This document shows positions 33,308 through 41,584 of a DNA stretch of 64,000 nt, piece after piece (position 1 is the first letter of the stretch; every line of letters starts with the position of its first letter). The stretch covers positions 1,967,501 to 2,031,500 of the forward strand of contig JAWPMT010000005.1 of assembly GCA_033344775.1 (NCBI GenBank), written 5' to 3'. Under the pieces are notes generated by a model. It saw only the letters and a program-made list of their open reading frames with translations. It did no database searches and was not told the origin of the DNA. The position numbers and the translations under genes were made by a program. Origin of the DNA: Cytophagales bacterium (lineage in GTDB: Bacteria; Bacteroidota; Bacteroidia; Cytophagales; Cyclobacteriaceae).

Positions 33308-34567
33308 ATGATCATTACTTCTGTCTTGCTTTTGCTTGCCAGTATAATGCCTTTCAATTCCAAACAGGATATTGATGAGGCAAAGTATACGATTTATGAT
33401 CATCTGGATGCAGGAAATATAGATAGCGCTCACTTCTACGTAGATCGTGCAATTTCTTTTTCCAAATCGATTGACTACAACTTCGGTGAAGCAAAATCTA
33501 TCTTCATCAAATCTTATCTACATAGAGTTAACAACGAGCTTGGTGAAAGCTTCGTGTTAAATCTGGAAGCACTTAGACTTCTCACTGAGTCCAGTGACAA
33601 ACGAACCCCAAAGACACTGGTAGATATTTATCTAAATACTGGGGAAATACTTATTCGGCATTATCAGTACGACGAAGCAATTAGGTACTTTGATCAGGGA
33701 TTAGTTATTGCTTTGGAACACAATTTAAAAGTTAGAACTCACGAGTTGACTTACAGTAAAGGGGAAGCAATGATGAGAAAGGAAGCTTACCCAGTAGCTT
33801 TTGATTTGTTCAAACAAAGCTTCGAAATGAGCCTGGAAACAAAAGATGAGTGGACGATACTAAATAGCCTGAATTACATGGGCGTCACCGCGATTGAAAT
33901 GGAGGATTATGCCTTAGCCAGATACTACTTTAAGCAAATTGAGGAATTTTCATTTGAAGTAGAATCAAAGACAAAATTTTTGGGATTTGCTTACCATAAT
34001 ATTGGCGAATCATACTTTCGAGAAGGAGATAACTCACTAGCAGAAAGGTACTTCAAGCTGGCACTCGGTGAAAATCAACAATTATCAGATTCTGTAAGGA
34101 TTTTTGAAAATCAACTTCGTATTGCTCAGTTGATGTTTGAAAGTAGTCGCTTGAATACCGCAAAGGAACTCGCCACGATAAGTTTAAAATGCTATAACCA
34201 ATTGGTACTTTTACCAGAAAATTATCAGGTTTATGATCTCCTTACTCAGATAAGTTTCGCCCTTAATGATTCAAAGCAAGCCAGTTTTTATCATAGGAAA
34301 TATGTCGACGAGAATGAAGCTTTCCTTTTTGCCCAGAAAGAGACTTTGAAGTTAAGTCAGCAACACAAAATGGATTTGCTCACCGCCAGTTTCTTCAAGG
34401 ATATGGAGAAACAGGAGCAGATGGCACAATTGAATCAAATCATCTATTTATTGCTTGGACTGGGATTACTCTCTTTTATCTTTGTTCGAGCAAAAAAATA
34501 CCTCCTCAAGAGAAGTCTCGAGCAGGCATTCCGTGAAGTGGCTCAAAAGAAGAACTTGTACTTCTAA
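33308..34567 (+). CDS. TPR protein with one membrane span, lacking an output domain
   Basis: 419 residues. It has a weak N-terminal signal (TSVLLLLASIMPF) and about seven TPR-like helical pairs between 20 and 340 (for example YDEAIRYFDQGLVIALEHN, DYALARYYFKQIEEF, GDNSLAERYFKLALGENQ). A membrane span at about 377-394 (IIYLLLGLGLLSFIFVRA) and only about 25 cytoplasmic residues follow. Bacteroidota proteins of this layout normally continue into a histidine kinase or a LuxR/AraC-type DNA-binding domain. This one stops soon after the span, so it is either a truncated regulator or a sensor that works with a partner. Confidence 0.75.
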   Translation: MIITSVLLLLASIMPFNSKQDIDEAKYTIYDHLDAGNIDSAHFYVDRAISFSKSIDYNFGEAKSIFIKSYLHRVNNELGESFVLNLEALRLLTESSDKRTPKTLVDIYLNTGEILIRHYQYDEAIRYFDQGLVIALEHNLKVRTHELTYSKGEAMMRKEAYPVAFDLFKQSFEMSLETKDEWTILNSLNYMGVTAIEMEDYALARYYFKQIEEFSFEVESKTKFLGFAYHNIGESYFREGDNSLAERYFKLALGENQQLSDSVRIFENQLRIAQLMFESSRLNTAKELATISLKCYNQLVLLPENYQVYDLLTQISFALNDSKQASFYHRKYVDENEAFLFAQKETLKLSQQHKMDLLTASFFKDMEKQEQMAQLNQIIYLLLGLGLLSFIFVRAKKYLLKRSLEQAFREVAQKKNLYF

Positions 34568-34592
34568 GGTTTCGACAAGCTCAACCTGACAT
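34568..34592 (+). repeat. Short dispersed repeat (inverted partner near 45057)
   Basis: The string GGTTTCGACAAGCTCAACCT and its next few bases recur, in opposite orientation and with a few changes, at 45057-45080 (CAGGTTGACTTTTCGAGACC). Both copies lie in intergenic DNA just beyond a stop codon. It looks like one unit of a dispersed intergenic repeat. Confidence 0.4.
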
Positions 34593-34596
34593 CTAT

Positions 34597-37080
34597 CTAT
34601 TCGACACGAGAAGTCTTCCCTCCTCTTCCGGATTTGGTGAAAGCCCGGAATGTCAAATTATCGGATGTATCAATTGGTCCTTCATATAACGAACTGGTTT
34701 CCTTTGGTTCACTACCGTCAGTGGTATACCTGATCTCAAATCCAGGGAAATTAACATTTGCCGTAACTCTTCCTCCTTCTTCCTTAACCCCAGGCACAGG
34801 TACGCGGTAGTTCCATCCTCCATACAAGTGATCCAGTCTCGGTAATTCTTTGTTTCCTACTTGAGATGCAAAAGTGGTCCAATCCGCCTCAAATCCCACT
34901 TTCTTTCCTTGATCCAGTTTCCAGCCAGGCTCCCCTTTCCAGGCCCGCTCTGCAAAGCCAATCAATTTAGGAAGGATATAGTATTCCAACATGTGCCCAT
35001 TGAATACGGTCTCACTCCAAAGTTGCGCCTGGATGCCGTAGATATTTCCTCGTCCTTTTTCGGTCAGGATGGTTTGCGTAGCTACTGCGGCTCCATCTTG
35101 CTCATAATCAGGAATAGGCAGCTGAAAATTATAGGGCATGAATTCAAACGCCTTTTGGGTGTCTACGTAACCCGCCCAATGCAGTCCTGTTTCCCTTGGA
35201 TCTCGGTCATAGGAAAGGTCAAAATATAAATTGGTGGCATTGCAAAGAACCACTTCATAGCCTTCATTGGCCAGTCGATATCCCTCGTCGGCACGATACC
35301 AGATATAAGGGATCATGGATTTATCCTCATAACCACCCTCATGCTCACTCTCTGCAATCTCCTGCCATCCAGCCATTCGAATGCCTTTGGACTTCAGCAA
35401 CTCATTGGCACGATAGAAGAAGTATTCCTGCAATCTTGAGACTTCCAGATCAGGATTATCTGCAATTAACGCTTCACAATTAGGAGAAGCTGTCCAAACA
35501 CCTTTGGGTACTTCGTCTCCACCAATGTGAAGGATAGGCATTTCCTGTCCTGCCTGTTCATATATATTGATCAGGTTATCTACCACCAATCCAATGAAAT
35601 CGTAGGTAGATTCCTGACAAACATTGATCACATTATCTGGGTAATTCTGAATGGACAGGTATTCACTCTTATCCTGTGGGTCAGCCAGGCGGTATTGGTC
35701 ATTGCCGGTTGCTTTAAAATGATGCTCCAAAGCAATGATTGCTGCGCGAGCATGACCTGGTAGGTCAATCTCTGGAATCACTGAAATATGATGCTCTGCA
35801 GCAAGTTCTAATATTTCAACCATGTCTTTCTGACTGTAGTAGCCACTTCCGTGATTCGTTTCATCATCCGGATCCGGTCCTGAACCATACGCAGGGTGTA
35901 TGAATCCTTCTTCGCTTTCTGAAAAGCCTCTTCTGGCTCCAACAGTTGTCAGCTCAGGGATTTCCGGAATTTCAAGTCGCCAACCCTCGTCATCGGTCAG
36001 GTGCAAATGGAATACGTTCACCTTATAAAATGCCAATAATTTCAAGGTCTTCTTTACCACATCAACAGGAATGAAATTTCGTGAAATATCCAGGTGAAAA
36101 CCCCGATATGGAAATGCCGGTGAGTCTTGGATAACTACTTGTGGCAGTTCCATGCTTACGGACTCAGAGGCAAATGCATCCACTGGGAACAAAGCGATCA
36201 ATGACTGCAAACCATAAAAAATACCAGCATTGGATCCTGCAGATAAAGTCACCTTAGTCGCGTCAATCTTTAAAGCATATGCCTCAGGGTTACTGATACT
36301 TTTATCTAGTAGTAAATGCAAATTGGCTGAGGTGGCTTCCGTACTAGAAACAGTACTCCCCAATTCAGCTTGCACAAACGCCTGAAACCAGGATACCTCT
36401 TGCTGAAATGAGTCGTCTGAATTTACGGTAAAGCCATCTAATTTAAGAACTCCATCAGCATTGGAAACACGTTGAGGAGAAGGCACGATAGCTGACGCAG
36501 AAGTCTCATTCGAAAATTCATATAATTCATTTTGTTCAAACCGATCCTGGGAAGTGAATCGAATCGATTCCGGGATCAAGTCATTACTGATCGGCAAGAT
36601 ATCAGCCTGCACCAATTCTGCTTCTAACCCAGAAGCCATTTTTATAAAAGGCGTAAAAGGCAAAAAATTTGCACTGGTCATTACTCCTTGCAGATCCCAC
36701 TCAAGTAACAATGAAGCTCCTGATTTGATCCCTTCGAAACCAGTACCGGGAGTGATCTTCCAGAAATCTCCCTGGACTCGTTCAAGGTTAAGACCCGCAC
36801 CGATTTCTTTGGATTCAGGAAGGCCAGCCATTTGATTAAAGTAGAGTACCCATCCTGTTTGTTCCAAATCCACAGCTCCTTGATTCTTTAAGGTCAAGGC
36901 AACAGTTGAACTACCTTTTTCCAGGTCCATGGCAATTACCTGGTATTGAAACAGGAGGTCTGTTCCGGAGAAAGCACGCTTCTCTTCTCCACATGAAACA
37001 ACACTTAACATAAGGGCGATCATCATTCCCACACTAAGCAAGCGGAACGCCAATCGGGGGTTTACAAATCTGGTCTTCAT
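34597..37080 (-). CDS. GH20 beta-N-acetylhexosaminidase lipoprotein
   Basis: 827 residues from the ATG at 37080, which gives a lipoprotein signal ending LMLSVVSC; a longer frame from 37137 lacks a sensible signal. Order of domains: an N-terminal carbohydrate-binding domain of CHB_HEX type (about 35-170), a GH20b-like domain (about 200-310), the GH20 barrel (about 320-730) with the catalytic pair in LHIGGDEVP (Asp/Glu near 521-522), and a C-terminal chitobiase-type Ig-like domain (FEIRYTTDGSEP). It releases terminal GlcNAc or GalNAc from glycans at the cell surface. It is divergent from the GH26 gene. The combination with sulfatases points to sulfated or amino-sugar glycans. Confidence 0.95.
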   Translation of the reverse strand: MKTRFVNPRLAFRLLSVGMMIALMLSVVSCGEEKRAFSGTDLLFQYQVIAMDLEKGSSTVALTLKNQGAVDLEQTGWVLYFNQMAGLPESKEIGAGLNLERVQGDFWKITPGTGFEGIKSGASLLLEWDLQGVMTSANFLPFTPFIKMASGLEAELVQADILPISNDLIPESIRFTSQDRFEQNELYEFSNETSASAIVPSPQRVSNADGVLKLDGFTVNSDDSFQQEVSWFQAFVQAELGSTVSSTEATSANLHLLLDKSISNPEAYALKIDATKVTLSAGSNAGIFYGLQSLIALFPVDAFASESVSMELPQVVIQDSPAFPYRGFHLDISRNFIPVDVVKKTLKLLAFYKVNVFHLHLTDDEGWRLEIPEIPELTTVGARRGFSESEEGFIHPAYGSGPDPDDETNHGSGYYSQKDMVEILELAAEHHISVIPEIDLPGHARAAIIALEHHFKATGNDQYRLADPQDKSEYLSIQNYPDNVINVCQESTYDFIGLVVDNLINIYEQAGQEMPILHIGGDEVPKGVWTASPNCEALIADNPDLEVSRLQEYFFYRANELLKSKGIRMAGWQEIAESEHEGGYEDKSMIPYIWYRADEGYRLANEGYEVVLCNATNLYFDLSYDRDPRETGLHWAGYVDTQKAFEFMPYNFQLPIPDYEQDGAAVATQTILTEKGRGNIYGIQAQLWSETVFNGHMLEYYILPKLIGFAERAWKGEPGWKLDQGKKVGFEADWTTFASQVGNKELPRLDHLYGGWNYRVPVPGVKEEGGRVTANVNFPGFEIRYTTDGSEPKETSSLYEGPIDTSDNLTFRAFTKSGRGGKTSRVE

Positions 37081-37292
37081 CAGATCAATGGGGTTTAAAA
37101 AATTCAATATAACAGGTCTTATTGTCAATCTCCCCAAATCATGGTCGATTGATTCTTACCTCGAAGAGAATGGGTATCTGGGAGGCCCACGTTGGGCCAT
37201 CGTACTTATAAAGCTGTACGAATGTTCCACTTGAGCAATGGTCTAAACATTTTTCAGTAATCTTATCGAAATAAATTCTCTGGCTGGATTTC

Positions 37293-38480
37293 ATGACCCT
37301 TCGACTCTTCTGGTTTGCAATGACCTTTTTTGCTTTGAATATTGTCAAAAGTCAAGCTCCTGCCGACCCAAAAGCCACCCGAAAAACCCGAAACTTATTA
37401 ACCAATCTGCATGCCTTATCGGAAGCTGGTTTCATGCTTGGGCACGAAGATGCTCAAGCTTATGGCGTGAGCTGGCGAACGGAATCTGAACCTACACTTC
37501 CTAATCAATCGGACATAAAGAGGATCACAGGATCTTTCCCAGCTGTTCACGGATGGGACCTTGGCAGAACCCTGGATCAGGAAAAGAACATCGATAGTGT
37601 GAGATTTGATCATATGCTGGAATGGGTCAAGGCTACTTTTAAACGTCGGGGCATTAACACCTTTTCCTGGCACCTGGACAACCTCATTTCCGGCGGAGAT
37701 AGTTGGGACCGAACCAAGGGAGTAGCACAGCTTTTACCCGGAGGCAACCAACACCAAAAGCTTCTGAAACATCTGGACTTGCTGGCTGATTTTTTCAACC
37801 TATGCCGGTTAAATGGGACACGGATCCCTGTGATCTTTCGTCCCTGGCACGAGCACAATGGCAACTGGTTCTGGTGGGGCAAAGGCAACATATCGGAAGG
37901 GGATTACATCGAGCTTTTTCGGTTTACGGTGGATTACCTGAGAAACATAAGAAAAATCCACCATGTACTGATTTGCTTCTCTCCGGACCGTGGCGCTTTA
38001 AAATTAAACAAGAAGGCCACCGAACATTATCTCTATGGATATCCAGGAGATGATTATGTAGACATCATTGGCCTGGACAACTATGTGGACGTGGGCCGGA
38101 CAAGTAATCCGCTATCCCGAAAAAAACAAAGGGCTCACTTCATCGAAAGCTTGCAGCTGATTACAAAAATCGCACAGGAAAAAGGTAAAGTTGCTGCTTT
38201 GTCAGAAACAGGTCTCGAGGGCGTGAAGAAACCCAATTGGTTTACAGAATTGCTACTCAACCCAATAAAAGAGAACTCAGAAAGCATCGCAATTGCCTGG
38301 GTATTGCTCTGGCGAAATGCCAATACCATGCACCATTATGCCGCGTATCCAGGGCATGCGAGCGAAGCTGATTTCCTCAATTTCCAGAAGGACGATCAGG
38401 TCTTTTTCGAATCTGATCTCGATAATCCGTACCGAAAAGGGATGATACTCCCCATCCTTAAAAATGATCCTGCTCCATGA
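37293..38480 (+). CDS. GH26 beta-mannanase
   Basis: 395 residues with a signal peptide (LRLFWFAMTFFALNIVKSQ). The GH26 signatures are GFMLGHEDAQAYGVSW near 50, the acid/base Glu near 188 in FRPWHEHNGNWFWWG, the aromatic FSPDRG region, YPGDDYVDIIGLDNY near 250-265, and the nucleophile Glu near 305 in ALSETGLEG. The enzyme cuts beta-1,4-mannan or related mixed polymers in the periplasm or outside the cell. Its stop overlaps the sulfatase start by four bases (ATGA), so the two are translationally coupled. Confidence 0.93.
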   Translation: MTLRLFWFAMTFFALNIVKSQAPADPKATRKTRNLLTNLHALSEAGFMLGHEDAQAYGVSWRTESEPTLPNQSDIKRITGSFPAVHGWDLGRTLDQEKNIDSVRFDHMLEWVKATFKRRGINTFSWHLDNLISGGDSWDRTKGVAQLLPGGNQHQKLLKHLDLLADFFNLCRLNGTRIPVIFRPWHEHNGNWFWWGKGNISEGDYIELFRFTVDYLRNIRKIHHVLICFSPDRGALKLNKKATEHYLYGYPGDDYVDIIGLDNYVDVGRTSNPLSRKKQRAHFIESLQLITKIAQEKGKVAALSETGLEGVKKPNWFTELLLNPIKENSESIAIAWVLLWRNANTMHHYAAYPGHASEADFLNFQKDDQVFFESDLDNPYRKGMILPILKNDPAP

Positions 38481-40216
38481 AGGGTCTGGGCACCATAGCA
38501 CTATTTGCATTGACCTTGATGAGTGTGGGATGCAACAATCAATCTGAAAAGGAAAAGCCAATGAATGTCATCCTGATTATTACCGATGATCAGGGTTATG
38601 GCGACCTGGCTTTTCACGGCAATCCTGAGATTGAAACACCCGTACTGGATCAATTCGAAAAAGAGTCTACGGAATTCACCCGCTTCTATGTATCGCCAGT
38701 CTGTGCACCAACCCGGGCCAGCTTATTGACAGGAAGGTATCATTTACGTACTGGCACCTCTTGGGTCACCCACAGAAAAGAAGTCATGCAATCTGAGGAA
38801 GTGACACTTGCTGAAGTTTTCAAGGAAAACGGCTATCGTACAGGTTTATTCGGGAAGTGGCACAATGGCAAGCAGTATCCTCACGACCCCATCGGACAAG
38901 GGTTTGAGCAATTCATAGGTTTTACAGATGGCCATCTCAACAACTATTTCGATCCGGTATTGACTTCTCAATTTGAAGAACAAAAAATGGAAGGTTACTC
39001 CACCGATATTTTCACGGATCATGCCATTGATTTCATGACGGATCAGGAAGCACCTTTTTTTTCGATGATCTCGTACAATACGCCGCACAGTCCGTTTCAG
39101 GTCGCGGACAAGTACTACAACAAATACAAAACCCGAGGACTCAACGACAAGGGTGCTACCGTTTATGGCATGGTAGAGAACATAGACGAAAATATCGGCC
39201 GGATCAGAAATCATCTTCAGGAAATAGGTCTCGCTAATAACACCATGATCATTTTCATGACCGACAATGGCCCTAACGGATGGCGCTACAACAATGGACT
39301 GAAAGGCAGAAAAGCACATGTAGATGAAGGAGGGGTAAGGGTTCCTTTCATCATTCATCATCCACAAAAACCGGACTGGAGCAATCAAAAGATCAACGAA
39401 ATGGCCGCTCATATCGATGTGCTTCCTACACTCGCTGACTTGCTATCCTTACAAACACCTAAAGATCTTGCCATGGACGGCATTAGTCTGGTGCCTATGT
39501 TATCCGGTGAAAAATCAGAAGATCGATTCTTTTTTACCCATCAGGTATCCTGGGATTTTGATACCATTCCAGGGGCTATTCGTAATCATGAATTTGTCTT
39601 GACTCGAAAACGTGATGGAGATGAGTTATATCAATTGATTGATGATTCAGTACAGCACCATAACCTGGCACAAGAAAGACCTGAATTGGTCCGTGAATTA
39701 GCCGAGAACTATGAAAAGTGGTTATCGGATGTCACTTCAGAAGGATTAATTCCACCACCAATCGAAGTAGGCCATCTGAAGGTCCCCCTTATCGTATTTC
39801 CAGCTCCTGATGCCTCATCCTTCATTGACTTAACCTTCAAAGGAGGAAGTGGCTGGGCCAATGACTGGTTCGTTGGATGGCAAAAAGATTCCAAAGCCAC
39901 CTGGAACATCAAAGTCGTTAGTGAGATGGCGTATGAAGTCCTACTGGAGTTATCGGTTCCTTCTGCAGCTGGTCAGTTTTCACTTCATTGCCATGATAAA
40001 ACCATTACCTTAGAAATAAACTCACCATATGAAGCTACAACTGTGGTCAATCAAGACCGGGTACCCCGAGGTGAAGTGGAGGAAAAAGTTTGGCCATTGG
40101 TTTCCATGGGAAAATTGAAATTACCTATCGGAAATCATGAATTGACTTTAGCTGCCAACACTGAAATGGACAGCTTAATGGAAGTGAAATCTATTAAAAT
40201 GGTCCCGTCAAATTGA
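38477..40216 (+). CDS. S1-family sulfatase lipoprotein
   Basis: 579 residues with a lipoprotein signal (LFALTLMSVGC, Cys19). Metal-binding Asp37-Asp38 (ITDDQGYGD) and the formylglycine motif Cys76-Ala-Pro-Thr-Arg80 (CAPTR) identify an aerobic-type S1 sulfatase that needs a maturase. Further signatures are GKWHNG and TDNGPNG. The last 150 residues form an extra beta-rich domain (PAPDASSFIDLTFKGGSGWA) typical of arylsulfatase A-like PUL enzymes. It removes sulfate esters from a sugar. It is coupled to GH26 by a four-base overlap and followed by an isomerase-like gene 57 bases later. Confidence 0.94.
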   Translation: MKGLGTIALFALTLMSVGCNNQSEKEKPMNVILIITDDQGYGDLAFHGNPEIETPVLDQFEKESTEFTRFYVSPVCAPTRASLLTGRYHLRTGTSWVTHRKEVMQSEEVTLAEVFKENGYRTGLFGKWHNGKQYPHDPIGQGFEQFIGFTDGHLNNYFDPVLTSQFEEQKMEGYSTDIFTDHAIDFMTDQEAPFFSMISYNTPHSPFQVADKYYNKYKTRGLNDKGATVYGMVENIDENIGRIRNHLQEIGLANNTMIIFMTDNGPNGWRYNNGLKGRKAHVDEGGVRVPFIIHHPQKPDWSNQKINEMAAHIDVLPTLADLLSLQTPKDLAMDGISLVPMLSGEKSEDRFFFTHQVSWDFDTIPGAIRNHEFVLTRKRDGDELYQLIDDSVQHHNLAQERPELVRELAENYEKWLSDVTSEGLIPPPIEVGHLKVPLIVFPAPDASSFIDLTFKGGSGWANDWFVGWQKDSKATWNIKVVSEMAYEVLLELSVPSAAGQFSLHCHDKTITLEINSPYEATTVVNQDRVPRGEVEEKVWPLVSMGKLKLPIGNHELTLAANTEMDSLMEVKSIKMVPSN

Positions 40217-40273
40217 TAATAATGAAAACCATCTGATCTAATTGATAATTTTTTGACTTAACCGAAAAGAGAT

Positions 40274-41338
40274 ATGATACAATCCCGAAGAAAATCCATC
40301 AAGAAAATAGGCACTGGCCTGGTGGCCATTCCAACAATCATGAGCTCCTCAGCTATATTATCTGCATGTGGAAGCAGCGGAGCTAGTGAGCAGGCCTCAT
40401 CAGCAACAGAAACTCTGGCAGAAGAAACAGCCAGCTTATTTTTCAGCATTTCTTTGGCCCAATGGTCTTTGAACCGTGCCTTTTTCGGCGAACAGAGAAA
40501 TCAGCCAGACTGGTGGCAGAAATTCGCGCAAGCCCTGGATAACGATCCTGATTCCGTCATTCAAGGAGAATTAGATCCTAAAAATTTCCCAAGTATTGCC
40601 AAACAGCAATTTGGTATTTCAGCTATCGAATATGTGAATACCTTCTTTTACGCCCATGCGGAAAACACAGCTTATCTCAACGGACTTAAGCAACAGTGCG
40701 ATGACAATGGTGTTTCTAGTCAATTGATCATGTGCGATCGATTGGGTAACCTGGGAGATGCAGATGAAGCTGCTCGCATCAAGGCCGTAGAAAATCATTA
40801 TAAATGGGTAAATGCCGCCAAATACCTCGGTTGCCATTCTATCCGTGTGAATGCTGCGGGGCAGGGTACTGCCGAGGAAGTGAAAGCTGCCGCGGTAGAC
40901 GGACTGGGACGTCTGAGCGAATACGGCGCTGAAAATGGTATTAATATTATCGTCGAAAACCATGGTGGCTATTCTTCAGACGGGTCGTGGCTAGCGGATG
41001 TCATGAAGCAAGTGAATTCTCCCAACTGTGGTACACTACCTGATTTCGGTAATTTCTGTATTACCAGAGGCGCCGATGGATGTGAAGATGAGTACGATCG
41101 CTACAAGGGGACCAAGGAATTGATGCCCTACGCAAAGGGCGTAAGTGCTAAAGCACATTCCTTCGATGCGGAAGGAAATGAAAAGTCTACCGATTTCGTG
41201 AAAATGTTACAAATCGTAAAGGATGCGGGATTCAAAGGCTTTGTAGGAATTGAATTTGAAGGAGACGAATTATCTGAACCCGATGGCATCAACGCCACCA
41301 AGGCCCTGCTAATGAAAGCTGGGGCGCAGGTATCGTAA
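40274..41338 (+). CDS. Sugar phosphate isomerase/epimerase-like TIM-barrel, Tat-exported lipoprotein
   Basis: 354 residues. The N-terminus has a twin-arginine motif (SRRKSIKK) followed by a hydrophobic stretch and a lipobox (ILSACGSSG). The remainder is an AP-endonuclease-2-like TIM barrel: FSISLAQWSLNRAFFG, SQLIMCDRLG, NGINIIVENHGGYSS (metal Glu) and FKGFVGIEFEGDE (Glu near the end). Exported members of this group act on sugars or keto-sugars in the periplasm. The run GH26-sulfatase-isomerase suggests a role in handling the released sugars. A strong terminator follows at 41469. Confidence 0.85.
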   Translation: MIQSRRKSIKKIGTGLVAIPTIMSSSAILSACGSSGASEQASSATETLAEETASLFFSISLAQWSLNRAFFGEQRNQPDWWQKFAQALDNDPDSVIQGELDPKNFPSIAKQQFGISAIEYVNTFFYAHAENTAYLNGLKQQCDDNGVSSQLIMCDRLGNLGDADEAARIKAVENHYKWVNAAKYLGCHSIRVNAAGQGTAEEVKAAAVDGLGRLSEYGAENGINIIVENHGGYSSDGSWLADVMKQVNSPNCGTLPDFGNFCITRGADGCEDEYDRYKGTKELMPYAKGVSAKAHSFDAEGNEKSTDFVKMLQIVKDAGFKGFVGIEFEGDELSEPDGINATKALLMKAGAQVS

Positions 41339-41343
41339 ATCCG

Positions 41344-41432
41344 AGCGTAATGCCGGGCGCCCGGCAAGGGTTTTTTCGGTCTTATTTTTTTTGACTGAAA
41401 AATACCTGTGCCCCGCATAGGGTATCTCTTTG
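41344..41432. repeat. Intergenic repeat unit, copy 1
   Basis: The block starts GTAATGCCGGGCGCCCGGCA and ends CCCCGCATAGGGTATCTCTT, with a T/A-rich hairpin in the middle (GGTCTTA...TGACTG type). The same outline, ATGCCGG...hairpin...GTAGGGTATCTCC, appears in reverse orientation at 48082-48170. It is probably a member of a dispersed palindromic family. Confidence 0.5.
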
Positions 41433-41468
41433 GACGTTTGGTAAAAGAGAAACACACATTTGATTAGA

Positions 41469-41500
41469 AATCCGGCATCAGGAATGGTGCCGGATTTTTT
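41469..41500 (+). terminator. Terminator of the isomerase gene
   Basis: TCCGGCA (41471-41477) and TGCCGGA (41488-41494), extended by AA/TT, with a 10-base loop and six T residues to 41500. Confidence 0.85.
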
Positions 41501-41584
41501 CACAAAGAACCACCAATCCAACAGTCACGGTGGAACCCATTGCTATTATTCTGAGCATTGAATAACTTGTCTAAAAGCAAATCA

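Noticed and set aside
38846-39412. 188-codon frame antisense to the GH26-linked sulfatase
   Set aside because: It is a shadow of the sulfatase gene, which has all family motifs on the plus strand.
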